Assembly (NCBI GenBank): GCA_964617645.1
Contig: CAZTYE010000003.1
Span: 310,001-374,000 of the forward strand
Origin: JADJGC01 sp964617645
GTDB taxonomy: Bacteria; Zixibacteria; MSB-5A5; CAIYYT01
Direction: 5' to 3'
Length of the DNA: 64,000 nucleotides
Below are positions 1 through 7,334 of this stretch, in pieces; the first letter of the stretch is position 1; each line of letters begins with the position of its first letter. A program made the translations under genes and the position numbers. The notes under the pieces are model-generated. The model was given only the letters and a program-made list of their open reading frames with translations. It ran no database searches and was not told where the DNA came from.

Positions 1-309
1 GCTCATTTGTGTGGCAGTCTTTGCCGGCAGCAGCCGCCCCATGCGCCCGGTGCAGAAGCTCACTTGCGGATTCGCCGCAAACGCTCGTCGCGTAGTTCCG
101 TCCTTTGCGGTATGGAAGTAGATTGACTCGGTTGCGCGATCGTAAACAAAGGTGTTGATGTTCTGGTGGGCTTGTCCGTCGGCTACGCCGGCAAAAACGC
201 CAAAGGCCGCAGTCTCCAAGTGTCGGCGGATCACCTCCGGGTCGTCAATCGCGCGATCATGCCGCCGTAGCGTCGAAGAATCCAAACTGGGAATTTGACC
301 TTCGGGCAT
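1..309 (-). CDS. Pyridoxamine 5'-phosphate oxidase-like flavoprotein (partial, C-terminus beyond window)
   Basis: Reading the minus strand from an ATG at 309 gives 103 uninterrupted codons that run off the window. The residues FGVFAGVADGQAHQN, then a strand ending in SIYFHTAK and an ANPQVSFC segment, follow the order of the FMN-binding split-barrel fold of PNPOx-like and NimA-like proteins. Such proteins bind FMN or F420 and often reduce small molecules or degrade haem; the substrate cannot be told from this part. The next gene on the same strand starts upstream at 1281 and stops 9 bases before this start, so the two are probably co-transcribed. Family call is from pattern only; the 3' part is missing. 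Confidence 0.6.
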   Translation of the reverse strand, partial: MPEGQIPSLDSSTLRRHDRAIDDPEVIRRHLETAAFGVFAGVADGQAHQNINTFVYDRATESIYFHTAKDGTTRRAFAANPQVSFCTGRMGRLLPAKTATQMS

Positions 310-318
310 AATTCTTGG

Positions 319-1281
319 TTACTTGGATTCAGTCGCCACAGCCGGTTGTGGACAAGAATGAGTAGCGGGTTGTTGCTGCCGAACGCTTCGGGACTTACTC
401 AGGATAAGGATCACTACGGCGCCGGTGATGACGATAGCCGCCAACAATGTTCGCAGAGTGATTTCTTCGCCGCCCAATAGCCAGCCGAGAAATACGGCAA
501 CCACCGGATTGACGAAGGCATAAGTCGAGACCTTGGCCGGTGTGGTGGCTTTCAAGAGCCAGGCGTAGGCGGCAAAGGCTAACGATCCAAACGTGATCAG
601 GTAAAGCAAGCCGAGTATTGATCGCAGACTGACTGCGGAGACTGAAAATCCGATCCACTCGCCGCTCACTGATCCGGCAAGCAGGAGCACTACGCCGCCG
701 ATTAACATTTGGACACTCACCGTTAGCACGCGCGAATTCGGCAGATCAACATGTCGGGAGTAGATTGATCCGCTGGCCCAGCTTAGCGTCGCGATTCCGA
801 CAGCAACAGCTCCGATCAGATTAATCGCGCCGCCGCCAAATTCACCGGGACCGATCAGCACGGCGATACCGAAAAAGCCGAGCAGCAATCCGGCGAATAC
901 CGGCATTGGCGGTTTTACGCCCTGCGGGCGCAACCATTCGATCAGTACCATCCAGAAAGGCATCAACGCGACCAACAGCGCCGCCAAACCGGAATTGATG
1001 TATTGTTCTGCCCAGGTGACGATACCGGTACCGCCGACGACGAGAAGTACGCCGGTAACAGCGGCATTTCTCAGTTGCGGGCGCGTGATTCGGCTTCGGT
1101 CCTGCGTTCGCGCATACACATAGAGCATCGCACCGCCGAGAATGAAACGAACACCAGCCGAAATCAGCGGCGGAATCGTCTCAATCGTGAAACGAATGCC
1201 GAGATAAGTAGACCCCCAGATGAGATATATGGCGAGGAAGCCGACAACTAACCGCCAGCAGGCAACAGCGACGTCAGTCAT
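319..1281 (-). CDS. EamA/DMT-family transporter (YedA-like)
   Basis: 320 residues with about ten hydrophobic segments arranged as two EamA repeats (about residues 15-145 and 165-295). The first repeat opens with YLIWGSTYLGIRF, a hallmark of YedA-like drug/metabolite transporters. Proteins of this family sit in the inner membrane and usually export amino acids or small metabolites. Its first codons overlap the end of the upstream Lrp/AsnC-type regulator gene by 8 bases (1274-1281), so regulator and transporter are translated from one message. Pairing of an Lrp regulator with an exporter suggests an amino-acid efflux function, by analogy with other Lrp-controlled exporters; the substrate is not readable from sequence. 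Confidence 0.85.
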   Translation of the reverse strand: MTDVAVACWRLVVGFLAIYLIWGSTYLGIRFTIETIPPLISAGVRFILGGAMLYVYARTQDRSRITRPQLRNAAVTGVLLVVGGTGIVTWAEQYINSGLAALLVALMPFWMVLIEWLRPQGVKPPMPVFAGLLLGFFGIAVLIGPGEFGGGAINLIGAVAVGIATLSWASGSIYSRHVDLPNSRVLTVSVQMLIGGVVLLLAGSVSGEWIGFSVSAVSLRSILGLLYLITFGSLAFAAYAWLLKATTPAKVSTYAFVNPVVAVFLGWLLGGEEITLRTLLAAIVITGAVVILILSKSRSVRQQQPATHSCPQPAVATESK

Positions 1282-1750
1282 GTTTCTCCCGATTCAATTG
1301 ATCGAGTGGCAGCGAACCGTTTTCCTTGAATGTCTCAAGAGCAATGACGGTGCGCGTCGAAGTCACGGTTGGAATCGTCCCGATCTTGTCGCGCAAGAAC
1401 TGGCCCAGCGCCTCAGTATCACGGATTCGCACCTTTACGAGGTAGCAATCCTCGCCGGCGATGTTGTGGATTTCCAGCACTTCGGGGATTTTGACCATTT
1501 CCGTCGCCGTCTGACAACTGCGGACGGGTTCATCGGCTTTGACGAAGACGAAAGCGACCAACCCGAGATCGACGGCCTTGGGATTGAGTCGCACATCATA
1601 TCCGGCGATAATTCCCCGCTGAACGAGTTTCTTGATCCGCTCAGCAGTGGCCGATGGCACAATGCCGATTCTTTTGGCGATATCTGAATTAGGAGTGCGG
1701 CCATCCTCCTGAAGGATCTGAATGATCTTTTTGTCGAGCTCGTCAATCAT
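1274..1750 (-). CDS. Lrp/AsnC-family transcriptional regulator
   Basis: 158 residues. An N-terminal AsnC-type helix-turn-helix (MIDELDKKIIQILQEDGR, then SDIAKRIGIVPSATAERIKKL) is followed by the RAM effector domain from about residue 65 to 145 (LVAFVFVKADE, then an EIHNIAGEDCYLVKVRI stretch). Family members sense amino acids and assemble as octamers. The gene overlaps the EamA exporter gene downstream, which makes that exporter its likely target. A 24-bp inverted repeat lies just upstream at 1778-1801 and could be its own operator. Confidence 0.92.
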   Translation of the reverse strand: MIDELDKKIIQILQEDGRTPNSDIAKRIGIVPSATAERIKKLVQRGIIAGYDVRLNPKAVDLGLVAFVFVKADEPVRSCQTATEMVKIPEVLEIHNIAGEDCYLVKVRIRDTEALGQFLRDKIGTIPTVTSTRTVIALETFKENGSLPLDQLNREKHD

Positions 1751-1777
1751 TCTCGTTAACTCCGTTTATTCGTGCGT

Positions 1778-1801
1778 TTGTTCATATAATACGTCGAACA
1801 A
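1778..1801. promoter_or_regulatory. Inverted repeat upstream of the Lrp-type gene, candidate operator
   Basis: TTGTTC and GAACAA are separated by a 12-bp AT-rich centre, 28 bp upstream of the regulator start. Lrp/AsnC proteins commonly autoregulate through dyads with AT-rich centres. This is an inference from position and symmetry. Confidence 0.4.
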
Positions 1802-1963
1802 CAGACTATTGTTTCAGGAATTTGCTTGTGTAATGGATATTTTTCGTCAATGGACTGAGCGAATTTCCGAAAATTGTTCGGCGTTCCGGCTTGCGTTCAG
1901 GTATATTGTCCGAACTTGGAATTCTCGATGCAAACCGTTTAGGGAAGATAGCAGGAGGAATTT

Positions 1964-2275
1964 ATGACTGACCATGCCCAAGATACTCGCGTGCGCGATG
2001 CACTCGAACTTCTCAACAGTTACGCCCGTGACAAGAAGACCGAATTTCAGGAAATGCTGAGCGGACGCTACAGCAATCTGAAGACCGCAGTGGGCGATTT
2101 CGGTGATCGAATGGGAGACGAAGCTGCCGAGTTATACGCCAGAGGTCGCGACAAGGCCAAACAAGTGGCCAAAGATGTCGACGAAAGCGTGCACAAGCAC
2201 CCTTGGACCTATATCGGTGGCGCCGCCCTTGGCGCGCTGATTGTCGGCTATCTGCTCGGTCGTTCGCGTCGCTAA
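1964..2275 (+). CDS. YqjD/DUF883-like membrane-anchored protein
   Basis: 103 residues. A long charged helical region (about residues 5-75, with repeated K/E/D and Ala) is followed by a conserved KHPWTYIGGAALGALIVGYLLGR tail that forms one membrane segment with glycine zipper spacing, as in the YqjD/ElaB/DUF883 family. In E. coli such proteins are inner-membrane proteins that associate with ribosomes in stationary phase. A strong ribosome site (AGGAGG) lies 7 bases before the ATG. The next gene is a YqjE-like protein, as in the E. coli yqjDE arrangement. Confidence 0.8.
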   Translation: MTDHAQDTRVRDALELLNSYARDKKTEFQEMLSGRYSNLKTAVGDFGDRMGDEAAELYARGRDKAKQVAKDVDESVHKHPWTYIGGAALGALIVGYLLGRSRR

Positions 2276-2294
2276 GTGCGAAGGATATCGCAAC

Positions 2295-2669
2295 ATGAGT
2301 TTTCTTAAAGGCCTGTTGTTCTCGCTGGCCGGGAAGTATATCCAGACCGCAATTGATGTCGTCAAAGTCGAAGTGGCAATGGCGATCATTCGCGCTCTGG
2401 GCGGTATTCGCAAGCTGCTGATTTTGCTTTCGCTCTGGGCATTTCTGCTGGTATTGATCGGCGCCGGCCTGATCATTGTCCCCGTCGCGTTGACATCGTA
2501 CATGCCGTGGGCTCCCGAAACCAAGTTGATCGTGCTCCTGGCGGTGGCGTTGATTTACATTTCGGTACCGTTGATCATCTTGATAAGCATCCTCTCCGAG
2601 AAGCGATTCCTCAAGTTGTTCAAGGTAGATGAGTTGGTTGCGCGCATAGTTCGCAAGCAGGGGCCGTAG
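2295..2669 (+). CDS. YqjE-like / holin-X superfamily membrane protein
   Basis: About 124 residues from the ATG at 2295; a longer frame opens at 2241 but would overlap the end of the previous gene, and the shorter start follows the natural gap. Residues 1-30 contain FLKGLLFSLAGKYIQTAIDVVKVE, followed by two strong membrane spans (about 40-65 and 75-100). This is the layout of the phage_holin_3_6 / YqjE group. No lysis function is implied: such proteins accompany DUF883 proteins in many chromosomes and probably act on envelope or stress physiology. Confidence 0.7.
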   Translation: MSFLKGLLFSLAGKYIQTAIDVVKVEVAMAIIRALGGIRKLLILLSLWAFLLVLIGAGLIIVPVALTSYMPWAPETKLIVLLAVALIYISVPLIILISILSEKRFLKLFKVDELVARIVRKQGP

Positions 2670-2717
2670 CCCAGTCCTTGCGACCGGGAGTCCCAACCCC
2701 GTTGAACTTCCCAGCGC

Positions 2718-2788
2718 TGTAGGAGCGGCTTCAGCCGCGATCCGGTAGGGGATTTATGACACGCATCTCGACTAAAGTCGCTCCCACA
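2718..2788. repeat. REPIN-like element: two inverted REP units
   Basis: The left unit (2718-2740) begins TGTAGGAGCGGCTTCAGCCG. The right unit, read on the minus strand from 2788, begins TGTGGGAGCGACTTTAGTCG. Each contains its own short palindrome, and the pair is in opposite orientation about 30 bp apart, the definition of a REPIN. Such units are known mostly from Pseudomonas and relatives and are mobilised by RAYT transposases; no RAYT gene is present here. Confidence 0.7.
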
Positions 2789-2857
2789 AGTTTCTATGTC
2801 TCCGCACAAAGCGAAGCAATCGGGGTGACGCCTTGTGAAATCTGTCACATTTTCGAT

Positions 2858-2886
2858 TTGACTTGAGAAAATCGCTCAAGTATCCT
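2858..2886 (+). promoter_or_regulatory. Sigma70-type promoter for sucCD
   Basis: TTGACT (2858-2863), a 17-bp spacer and TATCCT (2881-2886), 72 bp upstream of the sucC start. The spacing is ideal and both hexamers match the consensus at most positions. Confidence 0.5.
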
Positions 2887-2957
2887 TCCTTTTCGCCTGC
2901 GCAGATTTGACAGGGCTTCTGCGCGATTGACTATCACCATCTGGTGCGGAGAAGGCT

Positions 2958-4148
2958 ATGCGTCTTTATGAATATGAGGCCAAAGAGCTGTTCGCCAAAT
3001 TCAGGATACCGATCAGCTCCGGCAAGCTCTCATCATCCCCCCAAGAAACAACCAAAGCCGCTACCGAACTCGGACTGCCGCGGGTCCTGAAATCGCAGGT
3101 TCTCACCGGTGGTCGCGGCAAGGCTGGGGGTATCAAAATTGTCAATTCGGAGTCTGAACTCAAGGCCGCCGTTGACGGTCTGTTCAAGTTGACCATCAAG
3201 GGATTTCCGGTTGAGAAGGTACTGGTCGATGAGAAACTGGCCATCGCACAAGAGTACTACCTTGGAGTAACGATTGATCGCGCCAACTACAAGCTGGTAA
3301 TGATTGCCTGCGCCGAAGGCGGTGTGGATATCGAAGAGACCGCCGCCAAGACGCCGGAAAAGATTCTCAAGCTGTCCTTCGATATCGATGAAGATTTCAT
3401 GTCGTTCCACGGAATCAAAGTCGGTCATTTCCTCGGATTTCAGGGTGATCAACTCAAGGCGTTTATACCGATTGCGCGCGGCCTCTACAGCTTCTTCGTG
3501 AAATACGACGCCAAGCTGGCAGAAATCAATCCACTCGTGCGCACCGCCGACGGCAGGCTAATTGCCGCCGATGCGCGGGTCTCGCTTGACGATGACGCGC
3601 TGTTCCGTCACAAAGATCTTCAGGAGATGGGTATCGAGAAGCGCCACGAAGAGGGCGAGATGTCGCCACGCGAGCAGAAGGCGACCGAGTGGGAGATTCC
3701 GTATCTTGACCTCGACGGCGATATCGGCATGTTCCCCGGCGGCGCAGGATTCGGAATTATGGGCAACGATTTCATCCAGTATTATGGCGGCAAACCGGCG
3801 AATTTCATGGACTCGGGCGGCGGCCCGACCCCGGAACGACTCGCCAAGATGCTGATTCTCCTCGACGAAAACCCGCAGGTGAAAGCGATCTTCGGCGCGC
3901 GCTTTGGTGGGATCAGCCGCTGCGATGATTTCGCCAAAGGTGTGGTGATGTTTCTCAAAGAGCACGGGCTTTCCAAGCCGATGGTGATGCGCTTCACCGG
4001 CAACATGTGGAAGGAAGGGATGGACATCTTTGCGCAGGCCAAGACTGACAATCCGAAATTGTTCGAGAAGATCGAATATCACGGCATCGAAACACCGATT
4101 GAGGAAATCGCCAAGCGGGCGGTCGAGCTGGCTCGGGAGGTGAAGTGA
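2958..4148 (+). CDS. sucC: Succinate--CoA ligase [ADP-forming] subunit beta
   Basis: 396 residues, close to the usual 385-400. The N-terminal ATP-grasp domain starts MRLYEYEAKELFAKFRIPI and contains the conserved LKSQVLTGGRGKAGGI loop. The C-terminal CoA-ligase domain (about 255-390) holds the GGAGFGIMGNDFIQ and GGKPANFMDSGGG loops. With SucD it makes succinyl-CoA and ADP/GDP interconvertible with succinate, CoA and ATP/GTP in the TCA cycle, or a related short-chain acyl-CoA in fermentative metabolism. sucD follows after one base, so the two subunits are translationally coupled. Confidence 0.93.
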   Translation: MRLYEYEAKELFAKFRIPISSGKLSSSPQETTKAATELGLPRVLKSQVLTGGRGKAGGIKIVNSESELKAAVDGLFKLTIKGFPVEKVLVDEKLAIAQEYYLGVTIDRANYKLVMIACAEGGVDIEETAAKTPEKILKLSFDIDEDFMSFHGIKVGHFLGFQGDQLKAFIPIARGLYSFFVKYDAKLAEINPLVRTADGRLIAADARVSLDDDALFRHKDLQEMGIEKRHEEGEMSPREQKATEWEIPYLDLDGDIGMFPGGAGFGIMGNDFIQYYGGKPANFMDSGGGPTPERLAKMLILLDENPQVKAIFGARFGGISRCDDFAKGVVMFLKEHGLSKPMVMRFTGNMWKEGMDIFAQAKTDNPKLFEKIEYHGIETPIEEIAKRAVELAREVK

Positions 4149-4149
4149 G

Positions 4150-5016
4150 ATGGCGATTTTAGTTACCAAAGAGTCGCGCGTGCTCGTGCAAGGTATCACC
4201 GGTGGCGCTGGTTCGTTCCACTGCAAACGGATGAAAGCCTACGGCACAAACATTGTCGCCGGGACTTCGCCGGGCAAAGGCGGCTCGCAGGTTGAGGGCG
4301 TGCCGGTATACGATACCGTCGAGGAATGCGTTAAGCAGCAAAAGGCGGATACGTCCGTGATCTTCCTGCCCGCGCAGTTCGTTAAGGAAGCCGCGATCGA
4401 GGCGATTCATGCCGGCGTGAAGTTCATCGTGATTGTGCCGGAGCACATTCCGATTCTGGACATGCTCAAGGTCCGCAAGGAAGCGCTCAAGCGCGGCGCG
4501 ACGGTGCTCGGCGGCAACACGGCGGGAATCATCTCGCCGGGTCAGGCGAATGTCGGAATCATGCCCGATATCGCGTTCAGCCGCGGCCGCGTCGGCACGG
4601 TGAGCCGTTCCGGTTCGCTGACCTATTACATCGCCGATACGTTGACTTCGGCCGGTTACGGCGAGACGACCTGTGTCGGTCTCGGCGGCGATCCGGTGCT
4701 CGGATCGACCTTCGCCGAGATTCTTTGGATGTTCGAGCAAGATCCGGAAACCAAGGCGGTCGTCATGGCCGGGGAAATCGGCGGCGTCTATGAAGAGATC
4801 GCCAAGGACACGATTGCCAAAATGAAGAAGCCGGTGGTTGTGATGATTGGCGGCGTTTTCGCTCCGCCCGGCAAGCGAATGGGCCACGCGGGCGCGATTG
4901 TCGAAGGCAACATGGGCACGGCGGAATCGAAGCTGAAGATCCTCGAATCGGCCGGCGCGCATCGCGCGAAGACGTTCTTGGATATTCCGCGGATATTGAA
5001 GTCGTTGGCGGTGTAG
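4150..5016 (+). CDS. sucD: Succinate--CoA ligase subunit alpha
   Basis: 288 residues, normal for the family. The N-terminal CoA-binding Rossmann domain begins VTKESRVLVQGITGGAGSFH. The phosphorylated histidine lies in the GKRMGHAGAIV motif at about residue 245. The GTVSRSGSLTYYIADTL stretch is the usual domain-2 signature. Forms a heterodimer or heterotetramer with the SucC encoded immediately upstream. Confidence 0.95.
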   Translation: MAILVTKESRVLVQGITGGAGSFHCKRMKAYGTNIVAGTSPGKGGSQVEGVPVYDTVEECVKQQKADTSVIFLPAQFVKEAAIEAIHAGVKFIVIVPEHIPILDMLKVRKEALKRGATVLGGNTAGIISPGQANVGIMPDIAFSRGRVGTVSRSGSLTYYIADTLTSAGYGETTCVGLGGDPVLGSTFAEILWMFEQDPETKAVVMAGEIGGVYEEIAKDTIAKMKKPVVVMIGGVFAPPGKRMGHAGAIVEGNMGTAESKLKILESAGAHRAKTFLDIPRILKSLAV

Positions 5017-5096
5017 GGGGGAGCAACGAAGCGAACCAACGGGAACTCCGCATGATAAGGCGTGAGGACCACGGCGCGTCACTCAGGACGTCACGA

Positions 5097-5345
5097 CTAC
5101 TGGCTCTTCTTTGCGCTTCGATGCGGAGTTCGCTTCAGGGGATTTTGCTTCTGAGACAGTTTCAACCAGAGTCGGAGCGCTTTGTTAACAGCAGCGGAAG
5201 TGGGAAAGATCTTGGCAATCTCTGGCTTGAGCAATACCAAATTTGAACCTTTCTTATATGCGGTGAGATGTTTACCGCGAACTCCCTTGCCCAGTTTTTT
5301 CAAGTCGTATTCGCTTCGCAGATCATCGTCCTTAGTCTTCTTCAT
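5097..5345 (-). CDS. BrnA-type antitoxin partner of the BrnT-like toxin
   Basis: 82 residues from the ATG at 5345, one base after the toxin stop codon (TAATATG). An ATG at 5360 would add five residues and overlap the toxin gene. The chain DLKKLGKGVRGKHLTAYKKGSNLVLL followed by a PEIAKIFPTSAAVNKALR helix is the pattern of small antitoxins encoded next to BrnT toxins: a neutralising N-terminus and a C-terminal ribbon-helix-helix-like part. Such antitoxins repress their own operon. Called largely from its neighbour. Confidence 0.72.
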   Translation of the reverse strand: MKKTKDDDLRSEYDLKKLGKGVRGKHLTAYKKGSNLVLLKPEIAKIFPTSAAVNKALRLWLKLSQKQNPLKRTPHRSAKKSQ

Positions 5346-5346
5346 A

Positions 5347-5604
5347 TTAAACTCTCTCATGGCGCGTCATCCGACGAGCACTAATGATACGGGTTCGGTC
5401 TCCCCGATCAACATGTGATACGACCAACAAATGCGAGGCACTTGATATGCCGAACGTGATGAACCGGTCCTCATCCTCCGAGTGATCGGGATCGGCAAAA
5501 GTAATCACAATTGGATCACCAAAGACGCTTGCAGCTTCCTCGAAAGCCACGCCATGTTTCTTTCGGTTCATCGCGGCTTTGCTTGGATCCCACACAAATC
5601 GCAC
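5347..5604 (-). CDS. BrnT-family ribonuclease toxin
   Basis: 85 residues with the full BrnT signature: FVWDPSKAAMNRKKHGVAFEEAASVFGDP at the N-terminus, a DRFITFGIS strand, LLVVSHVDRG and the terminal RIISARRMTRHER motif. BrnT is a RelE-fold ribonuclease that cuts RNA when its antitoxin is lost. Toxin first, antitoxin second is the usual BrnTA order, as here. Both genes sit between sucD and the asparaginase gene, pointing the other way from both. Confidence 0.85.
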   Translation of the reverse strand: MRFVWDPSKAAMNRKKHGVAFEEAASVFGDPIVITFADPDHSEDEDRFITFGISSASHLLVVSHVDRGDRTRIISARRMTRHERV

Positions 5605-5725
5605 GTCCGCTCCAATTACACTACCAATCCATTGCCGCCATCAAACCACAATCCCCCATTGAGTCAAGACCGCGATTTCGCTATCTTTGCTGCGGAGCAA
5701 AGATGCTCCACGAAGGTTGAAGCAT

Positions 5726-6733
5726 ATGTCAGAAATCCTCTGTGAAGTTTATCGAAATCAGACCGTCGAATCGGTGCATTATGGCTCAATCGTCGTTTGC
5801 GACAACAAAGGCACGGTGCTGTATTACTGCGGCGATCCGGAGATGATCACGTTTTCGCGCTCATCGGCGAAAGCGTTTCAGTTCTTGCCGGTTTACGAAT
5901 CGGGTGCGACCAAGCGCTTTGGCCACAGTTTGCAGCAGACCGCGATCATGCTCGGTTCGCACAACGGCAGCCAGTTGCACCAGAAAGTCGCCAAATCGAA
6001 TCTCGACTTGATCGGTCTCGACGAATCGTATCTCAAGTGCGGCACACATCTGCCGGTCGAGCTGAAACTCAAAGGCGAAGTACCGGTCGCCGGTGAAGAG
6101 TATTCGCCGCTGGCGCATAATTGCTCCGGCAAGCATACCGGGCAATTGGCGCTGTCGGTGCATATTGGCGACGATCCGCACAATTACATCGACCCCGACT
6201 CCAAGACGCAGAGAATGGTCAGGCAGGCAGTGAGCGAGGCTTACGACTATCCGGCGGACAAATTCGGCATGGGCACCGACGGCTGCTCGCTGCCGAATTT
6301 CGCGCTGCCATTGCGCAACATGGCGAAGGCTTACGCCTGCATCGTGACGCGCACTGCAAACTCTGAACTGCGTCGTGAAGCTTATCAAGTCGTCATCGAT
6401 GCCATGACGCAGCATCCGCTAATGGTCTCCGGCAATATGCGCAGCGATCTTGCTGTCACGAAGGCCTGCAAGGGCGACGTAATTCTCAAGGTCGGTGGTG
6501 AGGCAGTCGAGACAATCGGCGTTTTGTCGAAGGGACTGGGAATCTGCATCAAGACCGCCGACGGCAACACGCGCGGGCTTTATCCGGCAATCTGCGAAAC
6601 GCTGCGGCAGTTGGGCGTGATCGACGATGCGACTTTCGCGGCGCTCAAGGCGTTTTCGCGCACGCCGATTTACAACGATCGAAAGATTCTCATCGGGGAG
6701 GTTGTCCCCACTTTCAAATTGAAGCGAGGTTAA
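5726..6733 (+). CDS. Asparaginase, Rhizobium-type (Asparaginase_II family)
   Basis: 335 residues from the ATG at 5726; a frame extends to 5687 but the family N-terminus (SEILCEVYRNQTVESVHYGSIVV) fits the shorter form. Diagnostic segments are FSRSSAKAFQFLPV, GSHNGSQLHQKV and LAHNCSGKHTGQLA. This PF06089 family is distinct from the E. coli-type enzymes and hydrolyses L-asparagine to aspartate and ammonia, probably in the cytoplasm because no signal peptide is seen. An HD-domain gene starts 2 bases after the stop and rarA follows. Confidence 0.87.
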   Translation: MSEILCEVYRNQTVESVHYGSIVVCDNKGTVLYYCGDPEMITFSRSSAKAFQFLPVYESGATKRFGHSLQQTAIMLGSHNGSQLHQKVAKSNLDLIGLDESYLKCGTHLPVELKLKGEVPVAGEEYSPLAHNCSGKHTGQLALSVHIGDDPHNYIDPDSKTQRMVRQAVSEAYDYPADKFGMGTDGCSLPNFALPLRNMAKAYACIVTRTANSELRREAYQVVIDAMTQHPLMVSGNMRSDLAVTKACKGDVILKVGGEAVETIGVLSKGLGICIKTADGNTRGLYPAICETLRQLGVIDDATFAALKAFSRTPIYNDRKILIGEVVPTFKLKRG

Positions 6734-6735
6734 TC

Positions 6736-7278
6736 GTGAAGGAATATCTCAAGTCGAAATTTCCCGAGCTGGAGCAGATCAAAGACGCCAAGCTACGCGA
6801 CGGCGTTTTGGCCGTGATGGTTGAAGCCGTGGAGCTTTCCGGATTCAAACAGGACGAGCTCGACAAAGTGCCGTTTACGCTTCTGATCCCCGGCACGCCG
6901 ATTCCGCTGATCGACCATATCCGCGCCGTCACCGACACGGCGCTGCGTGCGGCCGATTCGGTGCAGAAGTTTTTCGGCGACCGCGTGCCGATCAACCGCG
7001 ATTATCTCATTGCCGGCGGCCTGCTGCACGACATCGGCAAATTCGCCGAGTACAAGAACGAAGGCGGCGGGAAGTTCGGTAAGTCGGACTTTGGCAAACT
7101 GGTGCGGCATCCGTTTTCCGGCGCCGGTCTGGCGATGAAACACGGCTTGCCGGCGGAGATCGTGCATCTGATCGCGACCCACGCCGGCGAGGGGGACAAG
7201 GGTTACCGGTCGCCGATGTCGGTGATTCTACACCATGCCGACTTCATCAATTTCGAGGCCTTGGGCGGAAAGATATAG
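6736..7278 (+). CDS. HD-domain phosphohydrolase
   Basis: 180 residues from a GTG start 2 bases after the asparaginase stop. The metal-binding HD pattern is visible: LIDHIRAVTD, then GGLLHDIGKFAEYK, a later RHPFSGA and LIATHAGEGD histidine, and a terminal HHADFINFE. HD proteins cleave phosphate esters of nucleotides or related compounds. The particular substrate is unknown. Probably co-transcribed with the asparaginase gene. Confidence 0.78.
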   Translation: MKEYLKSKFPELEQIKDAKLRDGVLAVMVEAVELSGFKQDELDKVPFTLLIPGTPIPLIDHIRAVTDTALRAADSVQKFFGDRVPINRDYLIAGGLLHDIGKFAEYKNEGGGKFGKSDFGKLVRHPFSGAGLAMKHGLPAEIVHLIATHAGEGDKGYRSPMSVILHHADFINFEALGGKI

Positions 7279-7334
7279 CCGCGGCTGAACTATCGAGTCG
7301 CTTTGGTGGCGGCAATTCGTGGCGGAGGCAGTGA

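Noticed and set aside
4159..5082. 307-residue minus frame opposite sucD
   Set aside because: His/Arg-rich composition typical of an antisense shadow in GC-rich DNA; sucD is unambiguous.
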